A stretch of 64,000 nucleotides of DNA from Olsenella timonensis (lineage in GTDB: Bacteria; Actinomycetota; Coriobacteriia; Coriobacteriales; Atopobiaceae), in NCBI RefSeq assembly GCF_900119915.1, contig NZ_LT635455.1:868001-932000 (forward strand), written 5' to 3'. Within the stretch, counting starts at the first letter, position 1, and the number at the start of each line of letters is the position of its first letter. Of the stretch, positions 25,418-35,462 are shown piece after piece. A program made the position numbers and the translations under genes. The notes below the pieces were generated by a model. It was not told where the DNA came from. It saw only the letters and a list, made by a program, of their open reading frames with translations, and made no database searches.

Positions 25418-26236
25418 ATGTCCCATCTGGTGTTTGTGAGCGACCTGTCCGACGGGCGTCTCGACGTCTACGCGAGGCTGACCGACCGTCAGCTGAGGTC
25501 GGCCGTCGAGGAGGCAGGCGGCGTGTTCGTGGCGGAGTCGCATCTCGTGGTCGAGGTCGCGCTCGACTGCGGCGCGCGACCCGTCTCGTTTCTCGTCGAC
25601 GAGCGAGACCTCGCCTCGAGCGAGAAGATCCTGGCGCGGGCCCCGGATGACGTCCCGGCGTACGTGCTGCCCCACGAGCAGGTCGCGCGTCTGACGGGCT
25701 TTCGCCTCACCCGGGGGCTGCTCTGCGCGATGTCGCGCCCGGCGCCACGCCCGGTCGAGGAGGTCGTGCGCGGGGCGCGCCACGTCGCCGTGCTGGAGGA
25801 CCTCGTCGACGTGACCAACGTTGGCGCCATCTTCAGGAACGCGGCCGCCCTCGGGGCGGATGCCGTCGTGCTCTCGCCCCGCTGCGCCGACCCGCTCTCC
25901 CGGCGCGCCGTGCGCGTCTCGATGGGCTGCGTCCTCAAGCTCCCCTGGGCGCGCGCCGAGGAGGGGCAGTGGCCCGACGGGACGCTCTCGCTCCTGCGCG
26001 AGCTCGGCTTCTCCTGCCTCGCGCTCGCCCTGCGGCCCGACGCCGTGCCGCTGGACGAGGCACCGCGCCTGTGCGGCGAGCACCGCGCGCTGGTCTTCGG
26101 CAGCGAGGGCCCCGGCCTCCGCCGCGCCACCCTCGACGCCTGCGAGCGCTCCGTCGTCATACCGATGGCACGTGGCGTGGACTCCCTCAACGTGGCCGCG
26201 AGCTCGGCGGTCGCGTTCTGGCAGCTCTTCAGGTAG
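25418..26236 (+). CDS. TrmH/SpoU family RNA 2'-O-methyltransferase
   Basis: A 272-residue SPOUT methyltransferase. Residues about 1-110 form a substrate-binding N-terminal domain; motif 1 DVTNVGAIFRNAAALGADAV, motif 2 VFGSEGPGL and motif 3 VDSLNVAASSAVAFW make the knotted SAM site. The target (tRNA or rRNA ribose) cannot be told from sequence. It lies 103 nt from the divergent L,D-transpeptidase and converges on ftsH. Confidence 0.9.
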   Translation: MSHLVFVSDLSDGRLDVYARLTDRQLRSAVEEAGGVFVAESHLVVEVALDCGARPVSFLVDERDLASSEKILARAPDDVPAYVLPHEQVARLTGFRLTRGLLCAMSRPAPRPVEEVVRGARHVAVLEDLVDVTNVGAIFRNAAALGADAVVLSPRCADPLSRRAVRVSMGCVLKLPWARAEEGQWPDGTLSLLRELGFSCLALALRPDAVPLDEAPRLCGEHRALVFGSEGPGLRRATLDACERSVVIPMARGVDSLNVAASSAVAFWQLFR

Positions 26237-26263
26237 GGTCGGCGCGGCGGCGCGGGCGCGGGC

Positions 26264-28162
<1,899 letters not shown>

Positions 28163-28292
28163 CGTGCGTTGTGCCTTTCGTCTTGTTGGCAGATGGGAGT
28201 GAGATACCCAAGTCTAGCCCGCCTCAACCCGGTCGGTCGGGCGCATCGTGATAAAACCCGAGTCTGTCGCGGGGGCGGCCGGGGGAGCGCCG

Positions 28293-30182
28293 TCAGGCGC
28301 GCGTCGTGCGCTCCGGAAGCTCGCCCGACCGATAGGCGTCGAGCAGGGCGCGCAGGTCGCGGATCTGCTCGCGTATCTCGTCCCCGGTGTCGGTGTCGCC
28401 GACGGTGAGCGGGCGCGCCTCAAGCTCGAAGCGGTCGTCGTCGCTCATGATGTCGGCGTTGAGGTCGAGCACGTCGGCGATCGACCCGAAGGGGCGGTGG
28501 GCCTTGATGCGCATGCCACGCGGGTCCGAGATGAGCGTGTAGCCGCCGATGCCGGTGGTCTTGTGGTAGGCCTGGCAGAAGCCGCCGTCTATCACCACGA
28601 GCCGACCCCCGGCGCGCACGGGCCGCTCGCCCGCGGAGGCGTGGACGGGCGTGTGCCCGTTGATGACGTGGCCGCGCACGGGGTCGGCGCCAAACTCCTC
28701 GAGGATGCGACGGCAGACGTCGGCGTCGTCCGTGAGCGCGTAGTAGGGGTCGCGCGGCTCGACCCAGGTGGAGCGGTCCGTGAGGTAGGTGCGCTCGAAG
28801 GTCCTCATGAGCCGCCCCGACAGCGGCGAGTAGCGCCCGCACCACAGGTACCACATCCAGTCGAGGGAGACCTCGTCGCTCTCCTGCCAGGCGCGGCGCG
28901 CCAGCCGGTCGGCGTAGTCGTAGTAGGCCTTGCCCGCGAGCAGCTGACCCTGGTGGTTGACGGGGTGGAAGGTTCCGTCCTCGTTCATGGGGACGCAGGC
29001 GTGGAAGAGGACGTCGTCGTTGTGGACGAGGTAGGCGCTGCCATGCTCGTAGAGGAAGTTCACGTGCGCGTTCAGCTTGTAGGAGGTGCGCACGGCGGCG
29101 AGCAGGTTGTCCATCACGGCTATCTCGTCGTCTGAGAGCGCGTAGGGGTCCGACCAGTCCACGGTGGGGAAGTCGGAGGTGACGAGCTCGTGGTCGCCGT
29201 CGCCCATGCGCACGGTGCCGCGGGCCGCCTCGACGCGCCCGAGCAGCAGGCGGTCCTCCATGTGCCAGTTGGGGTGGCGCATGATGGTCTGCCCCTCCAG
29301 CTTGAAGAGGATCACCGAGATGGCCTTCTCGAGCGGGCTCATCGCCTCGCCCGTGCGATAGGTCGCCTCGGCGAACAGGGCGAGCTCGCGCAGGGAGATG
29401 CCGTAGGCGCCCTCGAGGATCTTGAGCGAGTCGTAGCGGATGTTGTTGCGGATCACGGCGGCGAGGCACGTGGCCGAGCCAGCGGCGGCCCCCATCCAGA
29501 CGATGTCGTGGTTGCCCCACTGCAGGTCCACGGAGTGGTACTCCATGAGGCGGTCGAGGATCTTGTCGGCGTGGTCGCCCCGGTCGAAGACGTCACCGAC
29601 GACGTGGAGGTGGTCGACCGCGAGGCGCTTGATCAGCGAGGCCAGGCTCACCACGAAGTCGTCGGCGGAGCCGGTGTCCACGATCGTGTCTATGATGCGG
29701 CGATGGTAGCTCTGGCGCTCGTCGCCCTCGCCGGGGGAGGCGTGCAGCAGCTCGTCGATGATGTAGGCGTACTCGGGCGGCATGGCCTTGCGGACCTTCG
29801 AGCGCGTGTAGGAGTCGGAGAGGTAGCGCGCCAGGCGCACGAGGCGCATGAGCGTGATCGCGTACCACTCGTCCGTCACGACGCCGGAGGACTTGAGCCG
29901 ACGCAGCTTGCGGTGGGGGTAGTAGATGAGCGTGCAGAGGTCGGCCTGCTCGCCGCCCGTGAGCTCAAAGCGGAAGATGTCGGCCACGCGCTCGCGGACG
30001 ACGCCGGAGCAGTTGTTGAGGATGTGCTTGAACGCGTCGTACTCGCCGTGGATGTCGGAGACGAAGTGCTCGGTGCCCTTGGGCAGGTTGAGGATGGCCT
30101 CGAGGTTGATGATCTCCGCGTAGGCGGAGCGGACGGTCGGGAACTTCTCCGAGAGCAGCTCGAGGTACTTGCGATCCGGCAT
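28293..30182 (-). CDS. fbp: Fructose-1,6-bisphosphatase class III
   Basis: A 629-residue Firmicutes-type (class III) FBPase of the metallophosphatase fold. Motifs: FVSDIHGEYDAF, VVGDVFDRGDHAD, LQWGNHDIVWMG, and INGHTPVHASAGE near the C-terminus. It hydrolyses fructose-1,6-bisphosphate in gluconeogenesis. I start at ATG 30182, which matches the family (MPDRKYLELLSEKFPTV) and follows GGAGAAGGG; a longer frame upstream is not supported. Monocistronic, divergent from the ileS leader. Confidence 0.95.
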   Translation of the reverse strand: MPDRKYLELLSEKFPTVRSAYAEIINLEAILNLPKGTEHFVSDIHGEYDAFKHILNNCSGVVRERVADIFRFELTGGEQADLCTLIYYPHRKLRRLKSSGVVTDEWYAITLMRLVRLARYLSDSYTRSKVRKAMPPEYAYIIDELLHASPGEGDERQSYHRRIIDTIVDTGSADDFVVSLASLIKRLAVDHLHVVGDVFDRGDHADKILDRLMEYHSVDLQWGNHDIVWMGAAAGSATCLAAVIRNNIRYDSLKILEGAYGISLRELALFAEATYRTGEAMSPLEKAISVILFKLEGQTIMRHPNWHMEDRLLLGRVEAARGTVRMGDGDHELVTSDFPTVDWSDPYALSDDEIAVMDNLLAAVRTSYKLNAHVNFLYEHGSAYLVHNDDVLFHACVPMNEDGTFHPVNHQGQLLAGKAYYDYADRLARRAWQESDEVSLDWMWYLWCGRYSPLSGRLMRTFERTYLTDRSTWVEPRDPYYALTDDADVCRRILEEFGADPVRGHVINGHTPVHASAGERPVRAGGRLVVIDGGFCQAYHKTTGIGGYTLISDPRGMRIKAHRPFGSIADVLDLNADIMSDDDRFELEARPLTVGDTDTGDEIREQIRDLRALLDAYRSGELPERTTRA

Positions 30183-30306
30183 CAGGGTCCCTTCTCCACG
30201 TGTCTCCACCCCATGGTGAGCGGCTGGGATTGATTCCGGCAAACGGTTTTCGGCGAGAAGGGCGGGGCGCCGGCGCGTGCGGCCCAAAACGTGCTACCAT
30301 GCTGTG
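30183..30306. promoter_or_regulatory. fbp/ileS divergent promoter region
   Basis: An extended -10, TGC-TACCAT (30292-30300), faces ileS and would start the T-box transcript near 30307. No convincing promoter for fbp is seen on the other strand. Confidence 0.5.
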
Positions 30307-30577
30307 CCGAGGCGTTGACGGGGAGAGTACCCGGGGGCGCGCGGCCCAGAGAGAGCGGGGACGGTGGGAGCCCGCGGCCGCGTCCCGGCGAAGATCACCC
30401 CCGAGCCGCGGCCCCAAAGCCCGGCGAGAAGAGCGTTCTTCTCGCCTGCGAGTAGGCGTCGCCGGAGTGGCCGCCGAGACAGGCCAGCCGAGTACGGCGG
30501 ACATCCGCTCGCTGGGTGGTTCACAAGCGAAGTCGCGTGCGCGCTTCGTCCCAGCAGGAGGGACGGGCGCGTTTTTT
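30307..30577 (+). ncRNA. T-box leader of ileS
   Basis: The T-box landmarks are present: an AGAGAG...GGTGGGAGCCC stem I distal block (about 30340-30374), an ATC isoleucine specifier candidate at 30394-30396 in GAAGATCACC, an internal hairpin GGCGAGAAGA / TCTTCTCGCC (30423 onward), and the antiterminator T-box TGGGTGGTTCAC (30513-30524) paired with the downstream CGTCCC. The terminator follows at 30540-30577. Uncharged tRNA-Ile should stabilise the antiterminator and allow ileS transcription. The long stem I and clear terminator indicate transcriptional rather than the translational control known for some actinobacterial ileS T-boxes. Confidence 0.9.
30540..30577 (+). terminator. T-box regulated terminator
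   Basis: CGCGC-TT-CGTCCC (30540-30552) pairs with GGGACG-G-GCGCG (30560-30571), followed by six T. It is mutually exclusive with the antiterminator, which uses the same CGTCCC. Confidence 0.9.
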
Positions 30578-30593
30578 CGTGTCCGAGAGGATG

Positions 30594-30622
30594 GGTCAAA
30601 AGGGGACTATCCCCTTTTGACC
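30594..30622. repeat. Perfect 13-bp palindrome before the ileS ribosome site
   Basis: GGTCAAAAGGGGA / TCCCCTTTTGACC with a 3-nt loop, between the T-box terminator and the ileS ribosome site at about 30626-30633. It is not part of the T-box fold and has no T-run. Confidence 0.85.
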
Positions 30623-30638
30623 GATGAAGGAGGAGAGC

Positions 30639-33470
30639 GTGGCGAAGAACGAGTACAAGAAGACGACCAACCTGCCGAGCACGGGCTTTCCCATGCGCGC
30701 CAGCCTGGCTCAGAACGAGCCCAAGCGCCTGGCCATGTGGGAGGAGAACCACGTCTACGAGCAGATGATCGCCAAGAACGAGGGGCACGAGAAGTTCGTC
30801 CTGCACGACGGCCCCCCGTACGCCAACGGCCCGATCCACCTCGGCCACGCGCAGAACAAGATCTCCAAGGACATCATCAACCGCTACTGGTCGATGCGCG
30901 GCTACCAGACGCCCTACGTCCCCGGCTGGGACTGCCACGGCCAGCCCATCGAGCACAAGGTCGAGACCATGCTCGGGACGGAGAAGTTCAACCAGCTCCC
31001 CACCGAGAAGATCCGCGAGCTGTGCCGCAAGATGGCCGTCGAGCAGGTGGACACCCAGCGCCAGGGCTTCAAGCGACTGGGCGTGCTGGGCGAGTGGGAC
31101 AACCCCTACCTCACCTACGTGAACGACTATGACGCCACGGACGTGGAGATCTTCAAGGCGATCTTCGACGCCGGCGCCATCGTGCAGGGCTCCAAGCCGG
31201 TGCACTGGTGCTCCCACTGCCACACGGCGCTCGCCGAGGCAGAGATCGAGTACGGCGACGAGGTCAGCCCCGCTATCTTCGTGCGCTTCGAGATGACCAC
31301 GGTGCCGGCGGGCCTCGAGGAGTGGGCCGGGCGGCTCTTCGTGGACATCTGGACCACCACGCCCTGGACGCTGCCCGCGGACGACGCCGTCATCCTGCAC
31401 CCCGAGGCGACCTACGTCGCGCTCGTGCACGACGGCCACGCCGAGATCGTGGCCGAGGCGCTCGCGGAGCGCCTGGTCGAGAAGTTCGGCTACGGCGAGC
31501 TCGAGCTCGTGCGCGGCGAGGGCGGCGAGCCCTGGCGCGCCACCGGCGAGCAGCTCGCCCACAACCGCTACAAGCAGCCGATCTTCGGCGAGCAGGGCGA
31601 GACGGGCGAGTTCATCTACGCCGACTACGTCACCCTCGACGACGGCACGGGCATCGTCCACTCCGCGCCCGGCCACGGCGTCGACGACTACCTCGCCGGT
31701 CAGAGGTTCGGCATCCCCACGATCATGCCCGTCGACGACGACGGCCGCTTCTTCGTGGGCGACAAGATCGGCACGGGCGGCCCGTGGTCCGGCATGGACG
31801 TGAACGACGCCAACCCCAAGATCATCGAGTGGCTCCGCGAGCGCGGCGTCCTGATTCTCCACGAGGACATCTCCCACAGCTACCCCCACTGCTGGCGCTG
31901 CAAGGAGCCGGTCATCTTCAGGGCCACGAGCCAGTGGTTCGTCTCGATGGACAAGCCCCTCGCAAACGGCCGCAGCCTCCGCGAGCAGGCGCTCGAGGAG
32001 CTCTCGAAGGTTCGGTTCTACCCGAGCCACGCCATCAAGCGCATCGGCTCGATGGTCGAGGGGCGCCCCGACTGGTGCATCTCGCGCCAGCGCAACTGGG
32101 GCGTGCCCATCCCGGCGTTCACCTGCCAGGACTGCGGCGAGACCGTCATGAACGACGACACGCTCGACGCCGTGATCGAGCTCTTCCGCGCCAAGGGCTC
32201 TGACGCCTGGTTCACCGACGACCCCGCGAGCTACCTGGGCGACGCCTGCGTCTGCCCCAAGTGCGGCGGTCACCACCTCAAGGCCAACTCCGACATCCTC
32301 GACGTCTGGTGGGACTCGGGCGTCTCCCACACCGCCGTCTGCCGTCACCGCGACAACCTCGAGTTCCCGGCTGACATGTACCTCGAGGGCTCCGACCAGC
32401 ACCGCGGCTGGTTCATGAGCTCGCTCATGACCTCTGTGGGCGCATACGGCGTGGCCCCGTACAAGTCCGTGGTCTCCCAGGGCTTCACGCTCGACGGCCA
32501 GGGGCGGAAGATGTCCAAGTCCCTGGGCAACGTCATCGACCCCAACGCCGAGTGCGACACCCGCGGCGCGGACATCCTGCGCCTGTGGGTGACCTCCGTC
32601 GACACCTCCAACGACATCCCCTGCGACGGGCAGATCCTCGACCACGTGGGCGAGGCCTACCGCCGCTTCCGCAACACGCTGCGCTTCCTGCTCGGCGAGA
32701 TCGAGGGCCAGTTCGACCCGGCCACCGACGCCGTGCCCTACGACGAGCTCCTCCCGTACGACAAGCTCACGCTCGCGCGCCTCTGCCAGGTCCACGACCA
32801 GGTGAGCGCCGCCTACGAGTCCTACCGCTTCAACGTGGTCTACCGCACGCTCTACGACTACGTGATCACCGAGCTCTCCAACGGCTACCTCAACGCCACC
32901 AAGGACCGCGTCTACTGCGGCGAGAAGGACGGCTTCGAGCGGCGCTCCGCCCTCACCGTCTGGGCGCAGATCCTCTCGATGCTCGTCCACGACCTGCAGC
33001 CGATTCTCGTCTACACGACCGACGAGGCCATGAGCTACCTGCCCGCGAGCCTGCGCGACGGCCAGGAGTTCGCCGCGCTCCTCGACTGGTACCAGGCGCC
33101 CTGGACCGCCGAGGTCTACGAGCCCTACCTCGCCGCCTATGACGCCGTGGTCGAGGCGCGCGCCGCGTTCACCAAGGCCTACGAGACCGCGATCGCCGAC
33201 GGCACGCTCGCCGAGAAGACCACGCAGGCCGCGTGCGCCACGCTGACGGCGCCCGCCGAGCTGCACGCCCTTCTCGCCGGCGAGCTGGGCTGCGACTTGG
33301 CCGAGCCCTTCGTCTGCTCCGAGGTGACGCTCGTCAGCGGAGACGACCTCGCCTGCGCCGTCGAGCCCGCCCGCGGCGAGAAGTGCCCGCGCTGCTGGAA
33401 CTTCCGCGAGCTCGGCGAGGACGGCCTCTGCCCGCGCTGCTCGCATGCCGTGGCCGAGCTCGGGGAGTAG
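30639..33470 (+). CDS. ileS: Isoleucyl-tRNA synthetase
   Basis: A 943-residue class I synthetase. HIGH motif PIHLGHAQN (about residue 58), CP1 editing domain, KMSKS motif GRKMSKSLGN (about residue 620), and a C-terminal zinc site CPRCWNF...CPRC. The start is GTG 30639, 6-7 nt behind AAGGAGG; an ATG 15 nt earlier overlaps that site and is unlikely. Controlled by the T-box upstream. Confidence 0.97.
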   Translation: MAKNEYKKTTNLPSTGFPMRASLAQNEPKRLAMWEENHVYEQMIAKNEGHEKFVLHDGPPYANGPIHLGHAQNKISKDIINRYWSMRGYQTPYVPGWDCHGQPIEHKVETMLGTEKFNQLPTEKIRELCRKMAVEQVDTQRQGFKRLGVLGEWDNPYLTYVNDYDATDVEIFKAIFDAGAIVQGSKPVHWCSHCHTALAEAEIEYGDEVSPAIFVRFEMTTVPAGLEEWAGRLFVDIWTTTPWTLPADDAVILHPEATYVALVHDGHAEIVAEALAERLVEKFGYGELELVRGEGGEPWRATGEQLAHNRYKQPIFGEQGETGEFIYADYVTLDDGTGIVHSAPGHGVDDYLAGQRFGIPTIMPVDDDGRFFVGDKIGTGGPWSGMDVNDANPKIIEWLRERGVLILHEDISHSYPHCWRCKEPVIFRATSQWFVSMDKPLANGRSLREQALEELSKVRFYPSHAIKRIGSMVEGRPDWCISRQRNWGVPIPAFTCQDCGETVMNDDTLDAVIELFRAKGSDAWFTDDPASYLGDACVCPKCGGHHLKANSDILDVWWDSGVSHTAVCRHRDNLEFPADMYLEGSDQHRGWFMSSLMTSVGAYGVAPYKSVVSQGFTLDGQGRKMSKSLGNVIDPNAECDTRGADILRLWVTSVDTSNDIPCDGQILDHVGEAYRRFRNTLRFLLGEIEGQFDPATDAVPYDELLPYDKLTLARLCQVHDQVSAAYESYRFNVVYRTLYDYVITELSNGYLNATKDRVYCGEKDGFERRSALTVWAQILSMLVHDLQPILVYTTDEAMSYLPASLRDGQEFAALLDWYQAPWTAEVYEPYLAAYDAVVEARAAFTKAYETAIADGTLAEKTTQAACATLTAPAELHALLAGELGCDLAEPFVCSEVTLVSGDDLACAVEPARGEKCPRCWNFRELGEDGLCPRCSHAVAELGE

Positions 33471-33473
33471 CGC

Positions 33474-33986
33474 TTGTCCGCGGCCGACCCGACACGTTTC
33501 GCCCGCGTTCGGCGACTGGCGCTCTTTGCGCTGGTCGCCGGCGCGGTCGTCGCGCTTGACCAGCTGAGCAAGCTGGCGGCGCGCTCCCTTCTCGTCCCGG
33601 GCGAGCCGGTCACGCTCATCCCGGGCGTGATGGACCTGTCGCTCATCTACAACACCGGCGCCGCCTTCTCGATGGGGGAGGGGGCGGGGCCGGTCTTCGT
33701 GCTGGTCGCCGTACTCATGTGCGTCGCGGGCGCCCATGTCGCCTGGCGGCGCACCGACGTCCCGCTGTCCCTTCTTCTCGTGGTGGCGGCCGTCGTCGGC
33801 GGCGGCATCGGCAACGCGATCGACCGCGTGGCGCTCGGCGCCGTCACCGACTTCTTCATGACAACGTTCATGGACTTCGCGATCTTCAACGTTGCGGACA
33901 TCTTCGTGACCTGCGGCGTGATCGTCGCGCTCGTCCTGTGGTGGCGCTGGGACGCCGCGCGCGAGCGTTCTGCGGCGGGGAGGTAG
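33474..33986 (+). CDS. lspA: Lipoprotein signal peptidase
   Basis: A 170-residue aspartic membrane protease (signal peptidase II) with four predicted transmembrane helices. The catalytic aspartates are in GNAIDRV and FNVADIFV; LDQLSKL and IYNTGAAFSM are the other family blocks. It cleaves prolipoproteins at the lipobox cysteine. TTG start 3 nt after ileS; the ileS-lspA-rluD order is common. Confidence 0.95.
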   Translation: MSAADPTRFARVRRLALFALVAGAVVALDQLSKLAARSLLVPGEPVTLIPGVMDLSLIYNTGAAFSMGEGAGPVFVLVAVLMCVAGAHVAWRRTDVPLSLLLVVAAVVGGGIGNAIDRVALGAVTDFFMTTFMDFAIFNVADIFVTCGVIVALVLWWRWDAARERSAAGR

Positions 33987-34417
33987 CGAGGCTGCCCCGC
34001 CGCTTCGTCCCGTTCTGCCCGTCCCGCCGGAGGGTTTGGGTTCTCCGTCGCCGCCCGACGCGCGCCATCATTCGCGCAGTCACAGGCAACAGTTCCATGC
34101 AATGCGGCAGGGCTCCCCTTGGCCCGGAATGCCGAGCCCAAACCCAAGATTAAGCACAGGCCTATCCGCGGCCAGGGCTCCCCGCCGCACTGCGTTCGGA
34201 CGCCCTGATTCGTGGATCCGTCATTATCTGGGTACTTTTTTGCGGATCCCGCCAGTATCGACAAGAGTCACACTGAGGCTACCTGCGGATACGTTGAGGA
34301 TTCGCGTTCGAGTACTCGAACGCCCCCCGAAAAAGTACCCAGATAACGCGCGATGCGCTCGACGTGGTACGATGGCGCACCACAAGAGACGTCGCCGTCG
34401 CGCGAGGGAGGGGGAGA
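33987..34417. repeat. lspA-rluD intergenic region with two inverted-repeat elements
   Basis: No gene is seen in 431 bp. Element one (34032-34145) has GGGTTTGGGTTC and GAGCCCAAACCC as ends (11 of 12 pair). Element two (34224-34346) has perfect 17-bp inverted ends TTATCTGGGTACTTTTT / AAAAAGTACCCAGATAA enclosing about 90 bp that includes TTCGAGTACTCGAA. Both look like short non-coding mobile or folded elements. An extended -10, TGG-TACGAT (34365-34373), precedes rluD. Confidence 0.75.
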
Positions 34418-35461
34418 ATGCCGAGCCGAATCGTGAACCTGCTCGTGGAGCCCGAGTTCGACGGCATGCGACTCGACACGTTCCTCGCCGCCGCCCCCGG
34501 CATGCCCTCTCGCTCGGCCTGCGCGCGCCTCGTCGAGGACGGCGCCGTCACGATCAACGAGACCCCGGCGACGTCAAAGTCCGAGAGGGTGCTGCTCGGG
34601 GACCGCGTCCGTGCCACGGTGGAGGAGCCGGAGGCAGTCGGCGGGCCGCTCGCGCCAAACCCCTACATCACGCTCGACATCCGCTTTGAGGACGACCACC
34701 TCATCGTGCTCTCCAAGCAGGCCGGTCTCGTCTGCCACCCGAGCCCCGGCCATGTGGACGACACGCTCGCCAACGCGCTCGTCGCGCACTGCGGCTACTC
34801 CCGTCTCGGCATGCTCCAGGGCGAGGAGCGGCCCGGCATCGTGCACCGCCTCGACATGGACACCTCGGGCCTCATGGTCGCCGCCAAGGACGACGACACC
34901 CAGAGGGCGCTTCAGGACCTCATCCGCCTGCGCGTGCTCGACCGCCGCTACGTCACGCTCGTCCACGGCCCGATTGCCCACGACGAGGGCACGATCGAGA
35001 CGGGTATCGCCCGGTCGACCCGCGACCGCCTGCGCATGGCCGTGTCCGACGCCCCCGGCGCGCGGGAGGCGATCACCACCTTCCGGGTGCTCGAGCGCTT
35101 CGAGGCGGGCCCGCGCGACGACGGCTACACGCTCATCGAGTGCCATCTCTACACGGGACGCACCCACCAGATTCGCGTCCACCTGCGCCACGTCGGCCAC
35201 CCGCTCGTGGGTGACCCCCTCTACGGCCGTGGCGACCTGCGCCAGAACCTCGGCCTCGCGCGTCAGTTCCTGCACTCCTGGCACATCCGCTTCGAGCATC
35301 CCGCAACGGGAGAGACGGTGGAGCTTGCCGACACGCTCCCGGACGACCTGCTCGATGTACTAGAATCGCTGGGCGAAAGGTCCATGGGCCGGACCCCGGC
35401 GGGCGAGGGCATCTGCCCGCTCCTGGTCCCGTCCGGTCGAGTCGCGCGCCGCGAGGGGTGA
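34418..35461 (+). CDS. RluA-family pseudouridine synthase (RluD-like)
   Basis: A 347-residue synthase: N-terminal S4 domain (MRLDTFLAAAPGMPSRSACARLVEDGAVTIN), then the catalytic HRLDMDTSGLMV with the nucleophilic Asp, and CHLYTGRTHQIRVHL. It isomerises uridines, probably in 23S rRNA helix 69 if truly RluD. ATG 34418 follows GGGAGGGGGAG. It is likely co-transcribed with the glycosyltransferase gene 1 nt downstream. Confidence 0.93.
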   Translation: MPSRIVNLLVEPEFDGMRLDTFLAAAPGMPSRSACARLVEDGAVTINETPATSKSERVLLGDRVRATVEEPEAVGGPLAPNPYITLDIRFEDDHLIVLSKQAGLVCHPSPGHVDDTLANALVAHCGYSRLGMLQGEERPGIVHRLDMDTSGLMVAAKDDDTQRALQDLIRLRVLDRRYVTLVHGPIAHDEGTIETGIARSTRDRLRMAVSDAPGAREAITTFRVLERFEAGPRDDGYTLIECHLYTGRTHQIRVHLRHVGHPLVGDPLYGRGDLRQNLGLARQFLHSWHIRFEHPATGETVELADTLPDDLLDVLESLGERSMGRTPAGEGICPLLVPSGRVARREG

Positions 35462-35462
35462 G

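Noticed and set aside
30294-33737. Long minus-strand open frames antisense to ileS, and similarly antisense to leuS (44356-47709) and infB (50113-52170)
   Set aside because: Same composition artefact; no ribosome sites, no recognisable motifs, and the sense strand encodes essential enzymes.
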